A model generated the notes under the pieces. The model was given only the letters and a program-made list of their open reading frames with translations. It was not told the origin of the DNA and ran no database searches. The translations under genes and the position numbers were made by a program. From NCBI GenBank assembly GCA_964423505.1, contig CAYREX010000017.1, positions 1-64,000 on the forward strand: 64,000 nucleotides of DNA. Direction: 5' to 3'. Below, in pieces: positions 33,153-43,000 of the stretch; the stretch's first letter is position 1, and the number at the start of each line of letters is the position of its first letter. The stretch is from CAYREX01 sp964423505 (lineage in GTDB: Bacteria > Fermentibacterota > Fermentibacteria > Fermentibacterales > JCC-6).

Positions 33153-35684
33153 GTGAGAGCTTGTCGAGTCAGGAGCTCAGGTCTCTACGTCCCCGCGGTG
33201 GCTGCGGGGGCCGGCGTCCTGCTGGCCCAGCTGGCCTGGAACAGGTACCTGCTGGTCCTCATCGGCGGCAGCGTGGACTCGGCGGCCGCGGTGCTGACCG
33301 CCTTCATGCTCGGCCTCGGCCTCGGCGGCAGGCACCTCGGCCGGATGGCGGAGCGCTCCCCCTCTCCCCGGAGGCTGCTCGGCAGGGTGCTCATGCTCAC
33401 CGCGGCGCTCTCCCTCGTCCCCATGGTCCTGGTCAGGCTTCTGCTGCCGGTCTATCCCCTGCTCTACAACTCACCGCTGCCCGCGGTGGTGGTCCGGTTC
33501 CTGCTGGCCTGCGCCACGCTGCTGCCGGCCACCTTCTTCGCAGGCGGCATAATACCGGTGATGGGCAGGATAGCCGAGACCGGCGGCGCCCAGTCGGAGG
33601 TATCCAGGCTCTACGGGCTCAACGCCCTGGCCTCGGCGGCGGGCGGCTTCGCTGCGGGGTTCCTGCTGCTGGAGGTTCTCGGCGCCTCCCTGACCCTGCT
33701 CGGTGGCGCGCTCCTCTGCGCCGGCGCGGCCCCGCTGGTCGGCCGCGGGAGGGAGCGGCCGGTGCCGCCTCCGGACGTCCCCCTGGGCAGGCCCTCCACC
33801 TTCCTCATGGCGGTCTACGGTCTCAGCGGGATGGTCGCCCTGGGTTACGAGGTGATATGGACGCGGCAGCTCACCTTCGTCCTGGGCAACAGCACCTACG
33901 CCTTCGCCACGATGGGGATAGTCTTCCTGACCGGCATCGGGCTGGGCAGCCTGGCCGGCCAGAGGGTGGCCACCCGCTCCGGAAGGCCGCTGCTGGTCCT
34001 CGGCCTGGTCGAGCTGGGCCTCGGCATCTCCAGTATGCTGCCCCTGGCGGCCCTCGGGAGCTTCGGCTCCCTCTCCTCCATGCTGACCGCGGGGGGTGGA
34101 TGGACCGCCGCGACGGCCGCATCCTTCCTCACGGCGGCCATGTACATGCTGCCTTCCACCGTGCTCATGGGAGCCACCTTCCCGCTCATGCTCTCGGCGG
34201 CGGCGCGGAGGGAGAGGCTGGGCAGCGACACCGGAATGCTCTCCATGGCCAACTGCATCGGGGCCGCCGCAGGCGCGCTGGTCACATCCCAGGTCCTGCT
34301 GAGGCTGGCCGGCCCCACCGTCATCGGGGCGGTGCTGGCCTTCGGCAGCGTGCTGCTGGGAGCGGTGATCCTGCTCCGCTCGGGCGGGACGAGCGCCGTG
34401 GCTGCGGCGCCGGCCACCGCCCTGGTCGTCCTGGTCTCAGTCGGCTCGACCCCCCCCGGCTCGATCCCGCCGGAGGGGCTCTCGGTGCTCTTCTTCAGCG
34501 AGGACCGGAATGCAACCGTCTCGGTCTTCGGGAGGGAGTGGGACGACTACAGGAGCCTCCGGATAAACGGCGTCGAGGAGGTCCCGGTCGACCAGGCCTC
34601 GCTGGAGGCCTTCTACATGCTCGGTCACCTCCCCTGGGGGTACAGCCCCGGGGCCTCCGACGTGATGGTGGTGGCGCTCGGGGGGGGCATCACGGCGGGA
34701 GCGGCGCTGACCCACCCGGTCGACACCCTGGTCTGCGTTGAGCTCTGTCCATCGGTCCTCGAGGCGCTGCCCCTCTTCGAGGAGGAGAACCGGAGGCCGG
34801 ACCTGGACCCCCGGTTCACCCTGGTGGCGGACGACGGCAGGAACTACCTCCTGGGCAGCGGGCAGAGGTTCGACGCCGTCATCTGCGACGCCACCCACCC
34901 CGGCTCCTCGGACAGCTGGGTCCTCTACACGGAGGAGTTCTACGGGACGGTGCTCGGCTCCCTGGAAGAGGACGGCGTGGCCGTGCAGTGGCTCCCACTG
35001 CACCAGCTGCCGGTGCTGGACCTGAGGAGGATACTGGCCACCTGGGCCAGGGTCTTCCCCTACGGCTCCGTCCACTTGGCCGGGGGCAGGCACGCCATCC
35101 TGGCAGGCTCCCCGGAGCCCCTCGAGCTCGACCCGGAGGCCATGATGGACGCCCCCGGGGCCGAGGAGCAACTCGCATCCGTTGGGTTCTCGCGGGAGCG
35201 GCCCGCATACCTCCAGCCGGTGGTGACCGACGCCGGGCTGGACCTCCTGGCAGAGGATGGCCCCGCCTCCAACACGGACGACCACGCCCCTTGCCAGTTC
35301 ATAAGGAGGAGGGCGCCGCTGGACCCCCAGGCCACCATCGCGCCGGACGTGGCGGAGCTGGTGGCGCTCGGGGGGTCCGGCCTGGACAGCCTGCGACAGG
35401 CTCAGATGCTCTACTGGTCGGGAGACCTCCCGGGAGCCATGGACATTCTGCGGGCCTCCGCGGAGGACCCGATGGAACGCAGGTGGCTGGCGGTAGTGCT
35501 TACCACGGCGGCGGAGCAGCTGTGGGTAACGGGGAGGGGTCTTGACGCGGAGCAGCTCCTGCAGGAGGCTATCCAGGCCGATCCTGCATGGGATCGGCAC
35601 CGGTTGCTCCTTGATGCGATCCTGGAGGACCCTCTCGGCCCTCCGGACCCTTCCAGGCGGAGGAGACCCAGATGGGCAGACTAG
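33153..35684 (+). CDS. Spermidine-synthase-like protein with polytopic membrane domain
   Basis: An 843-residue protein. Residues 8-430 form a membrane region with about 12 helices, with an internal two-part similarity suggesting an MFS-like domain. Residues 440-720 are a methyltransferase-fold domain like polyamine synthases: VVALGGGITAGAAL is the nucleotide loop, VELCPSVLEALP follows, then LVADDGRNYL and FDAVICDATHP. The usual GGGDG is GGGIT here, and the catalytic Asp region is changed (DATHP), so it may not make spermidine. About 100 residues at the end resemble tetratricopeptide-like helices. The start is a GTG at 33153, 63 bases after the GNAT gene, with GGAGG nearby. Confidence 0.82.
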   Translation: MRACRVRSSGLYVPAVAAGAGVLLAQLAWNRYLLVLIGGSVDSAAAVLTAFMLGLGLGGRHLGRMAERSPSPRRLLGRVLMLTAALSLVPMVLVRLLLPVYPLLYNSPLPAVVVRFLLACATLLPATFFAGGIIPVMGRIAETGGAQSEVSRLYGLNALASAAGGFAAGFLLLEVLGASLTLLGGALLCAGAAPLVGRGRERPVPPPDVPLGRPSTFLMAVYGLSGMVALGYEVIWTRQLTFVLGNSTYAFATMGIVFLTGIGLGSLAGQRVATRSGRPLLVLGLVELGLGISSMLPLAALGSFGSLSSMLTAGGGWTAATAASFLTAAMYMLPSTVLMGATFPLMLSAAARRERLGSDTGMLSMANCIGAAAGALVTSQVLLRLAGPTVIGAVLAFGSVLLGAVILLRSGGTSAVAAAPATALVVLVSVGSTPPGSIPPEGLSVLFFSEDRNATVSVFGREWDDYRSLRINGVEEVPVDQASLEAFYMLGHLPWGYSPGASDVMVVALGGGITAGAALTHPVDTLVCVELCPSVLEALPLFEEENRRPDLDPRFTLVADDGRNYLLGSGQRFDAVICDATHPGSSDSWVLYTEEFYGTVLGSLEEDGVAVQWLPLHQLPVLDLRRILATWARVFPYGSVHLAGGRHAILAGSPEPLELDPEAMMDAPGAEEQLASVGFSRERPAYLQPVVTDAGLDLLAEDGPASNTDDHAPCQFIRRRAPLDPQATIAPDVAELVALGGSGLDSLRQAQMLYWSGDLPGAMDILRASAEDPMERRWLAVVLTTAAEQLWVTGRGLDAEQLLQEAIQADPAWDRHRLLLDAILEDPLGPPDPSRRRRPRWAD

Positions 35685-36610
35685 CGTTCCTTTTCCCGGG
35701 TCAGGGCTCTCAGAGCGTGGGGATGGACTCCTTCCTCCGCTCCTATCCGGACGCTCTCGACTACCTGGACAAGACCGGGCAGATGACCGGCGTACCCGAC
35801 CTGGATGCCATCATCGCGGAGGGGCCCGAGGAGCTCCTTACCCGTACCGACAACGTACAGCCGGCCATCACGATGGTCAGCATAGCCACCCTCAACGTGC
35901 TCGTCGCGGCCGGGGTCAAGCCGGAGGGCACCGCCGGGCACAGCCTTGGAGAGTACGCGGCGCTGGTCGCCGGCGGCGTTCTGATGCCGGAGGTGGCGGC
36001 CAGGCTGACCCGCATTAGGGGAGAGCTGATGCAGCGGTGCGCCGACAGGCACCCGGGAGGCATGGTCGCCGTCCTGGGCATAGGGCTCCCCGAGGCCGAG
36101 GCCTGCGTCGGGGAGGCATCGGCGAAGGGTCCGGTGGGCATCGCCAACATGAACTCCGAGGGCCAGGTCGTCCTGTCGGGGGCGAAGGCGCCCCTGGAGG
36201 AGGCTGCCGGGCTGTGCAGGAAGGCCGGGGCGAAGAGGGTGATACCCCTCCGCGTCTCCGGAGCCTGGCACTCGCCCCTCATGAACGAGGCAGCCAAGGG
36301 CCTGGAGACCGCCCTGGACGACGCCGGCTTCTTCGAGCCGGAGATACCCGTCGTGGCAAACGTGACCGCCGGGTTCGTCCGCAGCGGCGACGAGGCCCGC
36401 GAGCTGCTATGCCGCCAGGTGACCTCGCCGGTCCTCTGGGCCGACTCGATGGACCGCCTTGTCAGGAGCGGTTTCGACACCTTCGTCGAGGTCGGACCTG
36501 GGAGGGTGCTGCAGGGGCTCCTGCGAAGGGTCCCGGACGTGACCGTCTACGGCACCCATGACGCCGAGGCCCTGGAGAGGACCCTCACGGAGCTCTCCCG
36601 GGCGGACTGA
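35672..36610 (+). CDS. fabD: Malonyl-CoA:acyl carrier protein transacylase
   Basis: A 312-residue enzyme that transfers malonyl from CoA to acyl carrier protein for fatty acid synthesis. The hallmarks are FPGQGSQSVGM at the start, the active-site GHSLGEYAAL (nucleophilic serine), RVSGAWHSPLM with the catalytic histidine, and VEVGPGRVLQGLLRR near the end. The length is normal. The ATG at 35672 overlaps the end of the spermidine-synthase-like gene by 13 bases. No other fab genes are adjacent. Confidence 0.94.
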   Translation: MGRLAFLFPGQGSQSVGMDSFLRSYPDALDYLDKTGQMTGVPDLDAIIAEGPEELLTRTDNVQPAITMVSIATLNVLVAAGVKPEGTAGHSLGEYAALVAGGVLMPEVAARLTRIRGELMQRCADRHPGGMVAVLGIGLPEAEACVGEASAKGPVGIANMNSEGQVVLSGAKAPLEEAAGLCRKAGAKRVIPLRVSGAWHSPLMNEAAKGLETALDDAGFFEPEIPVVANVTAGFVRSGDEARELLCRQVTSPVLWADSMDRLVRSGFDTFVEVGPGRVLQGLLRRVPDVTVYGTHDAEALERTLTELSRAD

Positions 36611-36619
36611 CCGCCGGGC

Positions 36620-36832
36620 TCAGGTCGCCCAGCCGGATCCCCCGCAGCCGGAGCACTTCGAGACCTCTTCCGTAATCTCGTTGACTATCCTGCCCTCGCC
36701 CTTGCACCTGCCGCACCGCGTCGAGGGCTCGGGCACGTCGACGTATCCGTCGCCTCCGCAGACGTCACAGGGGGAGTCTCCCGGTCCATCGGATCCGGAG
36801 CCCCCGCACCACGCGCATTCCACAAGCGCCAT
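36620..36832 (-). CDS. Small DnaJ-type zinc-finger protein
   Basis: A 70-residue protein made almost entirely of CxxCxGxG-type units: CAWCGGSG, CDVCGGDG, CGRCKGEG and CSGCGGSG. These match the cysteine-rich zinc domain of DnaJ/Hsp40, but there is no J-domain or substrate-binding domain. Stand-alone forms may be zinc-binding chaperone helpers or disulphide-handling proteins. It ends nine bases from the convergent fabD stop and lies 12 bases downstream of the ThiD/Nudix gene on the same strand, so it could be co-transcribed with it. Confidence 0.75.
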   Translation of the reverse strand: MALVECAWCGGSGSDGPGDSPCDVCGGDGYVDVPEPSTRCGRCKGEGRIVNEITEEVSKCSGCGGSGWAT

Positions 36833-36844
36833 TCTTCTCTCCCT

Positions 36845-38167
36845 TCAGCTCGGTTCGGTCTCTTCGGTCAAGCCACTCGCCTCACGGATCCTCCGGACCA
36901 GCCTGTCGTGGGCGCGGAAGGCCAGCGGGGGGACTTCCGCAAGCGGTACCCAGAGGACCTCCGAGGCGTCGTCCCCCGCCGCCTGCTCTCCCTCGAGGGC
37001 GGAGGCGGCATACGCCAGCAGGACAACGGAGCCGTAGGCCGTGTCGTCCCTCTCCACCGCCACCAGCTCCAGGCGTCCCGCCCGGAGGCCGGTCTCCTCC
37101 AGGAGCTCCCTCGCGGCGCACTCCTCCGCGGTCTCGGTCAGCTCCATGAACCCGCCGGGGAGGGAGAGCCTCCCGAGGCAGGGGGCCACCGCCCTCCTTA
37201 CCAGCAAGAGACGCCCCTCCCGCACGGCGAGGAGGGACGCCGCCGGAAGCGGGTTCCTCCAGCGCGCCAGGCCGCACGCCGGGCAGAAGAGATGGGTGTC
37301 TCCGGTCCGCATCGAGAGGGCGGAGCCGCACCTCTGGCAGAACCTCGGCGGCAGGTAGAACCCCTCGCCGTCGAGGCGCCCCGGGGTCGGCGCGGCGCCC
37401 GGGAGGTGACCGGGGATCCTCCCGCCGAGCCTGCGTCCGGCTGCCGATATCGCCGTCAGCGTATAGGAGACGCCGGCCTCGGCCGCCTCCTCCACGGGCA
37501 TGCCCAGGGCGACGAGCGAGGCGCATGCCGATGCCAGGGTGCAGCCTGTGCCGTGGACCTCTCCGCCCCCCACCCTCCGGTGACGGAGCCAGCGCGAGCG
37601 GTCCGGCGACGCCAGCAGGTCGGCCGGGTCGCCCTCCAGGTGACCGCCGGTGAGCAGGACCGATCCTGCCCCCGCCTCCAGCAGCCTGGAGGCAGCCTCC
37701 TCCATGTCGGCCTCGTTCCCGACGTCGATGCCGGCCATGGCGGCCGCCTCCGAGATGTTCGGGGTGCAGAGGCTGCACCGGGGGAGCAGGAGCCGGACCA
37801 GCTCCTCGGCCATCTCGCAGCCGGCCAGCGGCACGCCTCCCCCGGAGGCCAGGACCGGGTCCAGTACGTACGGAACGCCCTCCATGTCATCGAGCATATC
37901 GGCCAGCGCAGCGGCGTTCCGGGCCGTGGCCAGCATCCCCGACTTCACGGCCAGGACCGGCCCATCGGCGAGCACCGCCTCCATCTGGGCGGAGAGGGCG
38001 CCGGGGTCGACCGGCTCGAAGTCCCTGACTCCTCCGCTGTCCTGCACGGTGACCGCGGTGACCACCGGACAGCAGTGCACGCCCAGGGCCGAGGCGGTTC
38101 GGATGTCCGCGGAGAGACCGGCGCCACCGCTGGGGTCGGTTCCGCCGACGGCCATCACGGCTCCCAT
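36845..38167 (-). CDS. HMP/HMP-P kinase (ThiD) fused to a zinc-ribbon Nudix hydrolase
   Basis: A 440-residue fusion. Residues 1-255 are ThiD, which phosphorylates hydroxymethylpyrimidine twice for thiamine synthesis: AVGGTDPSGGAGLSADIRT, VTAVTVQDSGGV, VLDPVLASGGG and GGEVHGTGCTLASA. Residues 280-305 are a zinc ribbon with CQRCG and CPACG. Residues 310-440 are a Nudix hydrolase with a complete GX5EX7REX2EEXG box. E. coli NudJ, a Nudix enzyme, hydrolyses HMP-PP, so the C-terminal half may act on a thiamine precursor or faulty product; this is inference. Start ATG 38167, after GGAGAG; an ATG at 38200 is also possible. No other thi genes are here. Confidence 0.88.
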   Translation of the reverse strand: MGAVMAVGGTDPSGGAGLSADIRTASALGVHCCPVVTAVTVQDSGGVRDFEPVDPGALSAQMEAVLADGPVLAVKSGMLATARNAAALADMLDDMEGVPYVLDPVLASGGGVPLAGCEMAEELVRLLLPRCSLCTPNISEAAAMAGIDVGNEADMEEAASRLLEAGAGSVLLTGGHLEGDPADLLASPDRSRWLRHRRVGGGEVHGTGCTLASACASLVALGMPVEEAAEAGVSYTLTAISAAGRRLGGRIPGHLPGAAPTPGRLDGEGFYLPPRFCQRCGSALSMRTGDTHLFCPACGLARWRNPLPAASLLAVREGRLLLVRRAVAPCLGRLSLPGGFMELTETAEECAARELLEETGLRAGRLELVAVERDDTAYGSVVLLAYAASALEGEQAAGDDASEVLWVPLAEVPPLAFRAHDRLVRRIREASGLTEETEPS

Positions 38168-38243
38168 TACCCGCTCTCCACCAGCGGGCGCCCCATCCAT
38201 CCCGCCTACCTCCGATCGACCAGGCTCGATTATGCTTGCAGGC

Positions 38244-40076
38244 ATGAGTGGAACTATACGGACAGCCCCGCCCGGCCGGAACCTGCTCCTGCTCCCTGCC
38301 CTGCTGCTGATCGCGGCCGTCTCCGCGTCCGCCCAGATAGAGGAGCCGGAGGTGGACTCCCTCTCAATCACCGGCGACCCGCCCGTATCGGAGTCGAAGC
38401 TGCTGGACGGCACCGGCCTGGAGAGAGGCGCTTCCCTGCTCAGGACCACCCCTGGCCAGGTGGAGAGGGCCATCGAGGGCAATCTCGAGTCCCTCGGGTA
38501 CCTCTCCCCGGAGGTCTCGGTGACCTGGCCGGAGTGGGACGACCCGCAGGGTCTCGTCAGGATAGACGTGGATGCGGGGCCGAGGAGCATGCTCTCCGGC
38601 CTGGTGATAACCGGCGCGACCCTCTTCGCCGCGGACTCCCTGGCCACTCTCTACCCTTCGGCGACCGGCTCCCCCGTCACCCCCTCCGACACGAGCTCCT
38701 TCAGGAGAGCGGTGCTCGAGCTCTACAGGTCCAGGGGCAGGGTGAGGGCGGACGTCGACATCATGCTCGGGCCGATGGAGGGCCGTGGCCGGGACGGCGA
38801 CGGCGCCGAGGTGGAGCAGGGCTATCGCTCGGTGAGGTGCGCCATCGAGGAGGGTCCCCGGGTTGTCCTGGGCGACGTGGAGGTGAACGGGCTCGAGACC
38901 GTCAGGAGGGTGGTGGTCACCAGGGAGCTGCTGGTGTCGCCGGGCGACTCCCTCAACATGGAGCTGCTCAGGCAGTCCGTCAGCGCCATCTACAGGCTGG
39001 GGCTCTTCCAGGACGTCCGCTTCGAGTACACCCCCGCAGGCGAGGACAGCTCGGTCTACGACCTGGACATCAACGTCACCGAGAGCGACTACAGGCGTGT
39101 CGACCTCGGTACGGGATACGTCTCCCCGAGCGCCCTCTTCGGTAGCGCCAGGTGGACCCACCCCAACATCATGGGCAACAACCAGCGCCTGACCCTCGAC
39201 GCGTACTACCTCAGGTACGTCGGCTCCTACGGGGGGCAGCGGATAGAGCCGACAGTAATCTACGAGGAGCCCTGGTTCATCTCCACGAGGTGGCGGTGGC
39301 AGCTCAGGCTCGGGTACCTCTACCTGGAGACCGCCGGGCTGGAGCAGAGGAGCTACTCCGCGACCTCGACCTTCGGCAGGAGCCTGACGGAGCACCTGGA
39401 CATCTCGCTTGGCTACGCGCTCGAGTACGAGAAGTACTGGGAGCCGGAGGGGGAGCAGGTGGAGCCGGAGGACTGGGAGACGACCTCCAGCATCAGCGCA
39501 TCCGCCACCCACGACACCAGGAGGCCCATACTGGACCCGAGCGCCGGCCACTGGGCGAGGGTGGGGACGAAGCTGTCAGGCGGCCCCCTGGGCGGGAGGA
39601 GCTTCTACAGGCTGGAGGGGGAGGTCCGCCTCTTCCTCCCGCTGACACCGTCGCTGGTCCTGGCCGGGAGGGGAAGGGCCGGGAACGCCGCTCCGTGGGG
39701 GGACGGGACGTCGGTGCCTCCGGACGACAGGTTCTTCCTCGGCGGCGGCACCACCGTGCGCGGCTATCCTTACAACAGGCTCGGCCCGAAGGACTCCGAG
39801 GGCAACCCGCTCGGGGGTCAGTTCGAGCTCCTGGGCAACTTCGAGGTCCGTACCGGCGTCATAGGGAACCTGGGCGTGGTGGTCTTCCTCGACTGGGGAG
39901 GCGTATGGAGGGACATCCGGAGCATAGAGCTCGACTCCAGCGGTCTCGGGACGGGCATCGGCCTGCGCTACGACACGATGTTCGGGCCGGTCAGGCTCGA
40001 CTACGGCTTCGGCCCCACCAGGAGCAACTCGCTCCGGAGGGGGCGCGTCTACTTCGGTCTCGGGCATGCCTTCTAG
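38244..40076 (+). CDS. tamA: TamA/BamA-like outer-membrane barrel protein (Omp85 family)
   Basis: A 610-residue Omp85 protein. A signal peptide (about residues 1-33, cleavage after SASA) is followed by about three POTRA-like domains (35-290), the length and number expected for TamA rather than five-POTRA BamA. The C-terminal beta-barrel includes GGGTTVRGYPYNRLGP, which holds the Omp85 motif, then GPVRLDYGFGP and the final aromatic residue F. It should work with TamB, encoded directly after it with an 11-base overlap, to move proteins or lipids to the outer membrane. The ATG at 38244 or 38232 may be used; the open frame continues upstream without meaning. It is divergent from the ThiD/Nudix gene. 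Confidence 0.9.
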   Translation: MSGTIRTAPPGRNLLLLPALLLIAAVSASAQIEEPEVDSLSITGDPPVSESKLLDGTGLERGASLLRTTPGQVERAIEGNLESLGYLSPEVSVTWPEWDDPQGLVRIDVDAGPRSMLSGLVITGATLFAADSLATLYPSATGSPVTPSDTSSFRRAVLELYRSRGRVRADVDIMLGPMEGRGRDGDGAEVEQGYRSVRCAIEEGPRVVLGDVEVNGLETVRRVVVTRELLVSPGDSLNMELLRQSVSAIYRLGLFQDVRFEYTPAGEDSSVYDLDINVTESDYRRVDLGTGYVSPSALFGSARWTHPNIMGNNQRLTLDAYYLRYVGSYGGQRIEPTVIYEEPWFISTRWRWQLRLGYLYLETAGLEQRSYSATSTFGRSLTEHLDISLGYALEYEKYWEPEGEQVEPEDWETTSSISASATHDTRRPILDPSAGHWARVGTKLSGGPLGGRSFYRLEGEVRLFLPLTPSLVLAGRGRAGNAAPWGDGTSVPPDDRFFLGGGTTVRGYPYNRLGPKDSEGNPLGGQFELLGNFEVRTGVIGNLGVVVFLDWGGVWRDIRSIELDSSGLGTGIGLRYDTMFGPVRLDYGFGPTRSNSLRRGRVYFGLGHAF

Positions 40077-43000
40077 AACGGGCGGCCGAAGGCGGGGCGG
40101 ACTTCTTCTCCGCCCTCTCCTCGGCCGTGGCCCGACAGCCTTTCTCAGGCTCTCCCTGGCCGGGCTGGCCCTGCTGCTCCTGAGCCTCTACGCGATGCTC
40201 GCCACCGGGGGCCTCGGCGACGGTCTCTCCGACGCGATAGGCAGGCTCGCGTCGAACGACAGCACCACGATAAGGCTGGAGGGCCTCAGGACGGACCTCT
40301 TCTGGAGGACCTCCCTCGACTCCCTGGTCGTAACCAACAGAAGGGGGCTGCGGGTGGAGGTCTCGGGCGCCTCGATCCGTGGAGGGGTCCCCGGCTTCCT
40401 GATAGCCGGCGACGTCGGGGAGCTGACCGTGGAGACCATCGAGATAGACCTCCCGCCGCCCCGACCGGACCGGGAGGAGAGGACCGTCGAGTGCGTCCTC
40501 GGGAACATAGACGCCGCCATCCCGGTGAGCGCCGGGTACCTGGGCCTCGGGTACGGGGTGATCAGGGGCGAGGGTGGGGTCATCCTCGACTCGATGCGGA
40601 TAGCCACCGCCCTGGAGAGGGAGGAGGGGGTGAGGCTGGAGATCAGCGACGTCGGGGTGCGCCTTCCCGGCTTCGGCCCGGTAGAGGGGAGCGGGACAAT
40701 CTCCCTGATAGGCGGCACGGTCCTCGCCGAGGGCTTCACCGCCTACGGCCCTCCCGGCTCGGTGACGGTCGACGGCAGGATGGACTGCGACGGCTCGCTG
40801 GACGCAGGAATCTCCGGCAGGGCCGGAACCGGCTTCCTCGACCTGCCGGTGGAGCTGGAGGTCTCCTTCGCGGGGAGCGTCGGCGGCGACGTAGGCGGGC
40901 CGGTCGCTGAGCTCGCCTTCGACGAGGGCTCCGCCGAGCTGATGGGAAGGCAGGTCTCCTTCGAGGCGGACTCGGTCAGGGCCACCACCGATTCGGTAAC
41001 GGTCAGCGACCTCCAGGTGATCTCGGAGGACGCCTCCCTGGTACTGGACGGCAGCTTCCAGCCCCGGAGCGGCAGTTGGTCCGGACGCGTCGACCTGGGC
41101 CTGAGCGGGGCCGACCTCTCGTCATGGATGCCGGAGCTGGAGGTGGTCGGGCTGCAGGGAGCTCTCTCCGTGGGCGGGAGCGGCGTCGGGGCCGAGCCTG
41201 CGAGCGTCTGGGTCTCGGCGGACGTGGCTGCCGGGGGCGTCATGGGTTACGGGGCTGGAAGCGTCCGGATGGACGCCTCCCTCTCCTCCGGCTCCCTCTC
41301 GTTGGACCTGGAGGCGGACATGGCCTCCGCCTCGGTGAGCATCCGGGGTGATGCCGTGGTCGAGAGCTGGCCGCTGCCGGAGTCCTGGAGCGCTACCGGC
41401 TCGGCGGAGCTCTCCTCCGACAGGCTGCTGTCGCTCCTGGGCCCCGGCGGGCTCCCGGAGCTGGACGGCCTGAGCCTCTCCTTCGACGCCTCGGGGACCA
41501 GGTTCGGCCTCGACGGCTCCGGCTCAGTCTCCGTGACCGGTTTGAGCTCCCCCGGGCTCCTGCTGGGGGAGGCCGGCTTCCGGGGCGATTTCGGTGTCTC
41601 CGGCCTATCCTCTCCAGCCCCCGACATCTCGGCCGAGGGGGATATCATCCTGGCCGGGCTGGAGGCGGGGCCGGTGGCTGCCGACTCCGCATCGCTCTCC
41701 GGCACGTACCGGCTCGAGGGGGGGGTGCCCGGTGCGGAGGCGGAGCTGGTGGTGGACAGCCTGAGGGCGCTCGACCGCGCCTTCAGGGTTTCCGCGGGGC
41801 TCTCCGTCGAGGAGGGGGTCGCAATGCTGGAGGGACTGAGGGTCACGGCTCCCGGCGACAGGGTCTACACGGCCGATGCCACCATCACGCTTCCGCCCGG
41901 CCCCACCCTCGACCTGAGCGACATCAGGGCCTCACACTCCAAGCTCAGGGTGCTCACCGGCGGCAGTCTCTCCGCCTCGCTCGAGGAGGGCGAGGTGCGC
42001 CTCGACACCCTCTGGCTCGACCCGCCGGTCGGTCTGCTCGGCATGTCCGGCTCCTTCGACCCGGCCGGGGAGGGGGCCAGGTTGAGGATGCGGGTGGACG
42101 ACGTGGACCTCTCCAGCCTCGGGGCGCTGCTCGACCTGCCTTCATCCCTGGCCGGCAAGGGCAGCTTCAGGCTGGTCTTCTCCTCCTCTCCCTCCGGCGT
42201 CTCCGGAAGCCTGGAGGGTCACGTGAGCGACCCGTCCTACGGCCGGTTCTCGATGGACAGCATCACCGTGGACGTCTCCGCCGACGACTCCGGGATACGC
42301 CTTGAGGGGCTCTACGCCTGGCGCGGGGGCACCCGCTCGGGTATGCAGCTGAGGGTCGACGCGCCGCCGGGAGGGCTGCTGGCCGGGGAGGGGGAGATGA
42401 CCCTGGCCTGGGTGGAGATGGAGGCCAACGACCTGGGCGACTGGCTGTTCTACGCGCTGCCCGTTCCCATCCGGACAATGGGGGCCAGCGTCTCCGCCAG
42501 GATGGAGTACGACAGGAACGGGGGAGGCGAGCCGCTGTTCGAGGTGCAGGCGTCGGCCCGCATAGAGAAGCTCTACGTGACCGCGCTAGGCCTGGAGCTG
42601 CCCAGGCTGAACCTCTACCTCTCGTACCCCGACACCGCGCGCACGGGCTACAACGCCAGGCTGACGCTGGGCGCCGGTGACGGTGAGGCGGGAAGCCTGT
42701 CGTCGACCTGGCTGGCGATGGTGGAGAGCATTCGCCCGCTCTCGGTCGGCGACTACGACATATCCCTCGAGATGGAGCAGATGCAGCTCGCCCTCACCGG
42801 CCTGGGGGCCGTGCTCGCCGACGGCAGCCTCGCGAGCAGCGGGAGCGGACTCTCGGAGAGGCCCATGGTGAGAGGGAACATCGTTCTCACCGACGGCGTC
42901 TTCGGCATGCCCACCGGAGGCGGTGGCGGCGGCAACGGTGGAGGGGAGGCGGAGCTGCCCTTCGACATGGCCATAAACGTGAGCGCCACAGGCGGGCTCT

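Noticed and set aside
42934..42966. Glycine-rich run in tamB as a repeat array or frameshift
   Set aside because: The frame stays open and the codons are normal; it is a short linker in a long protein.
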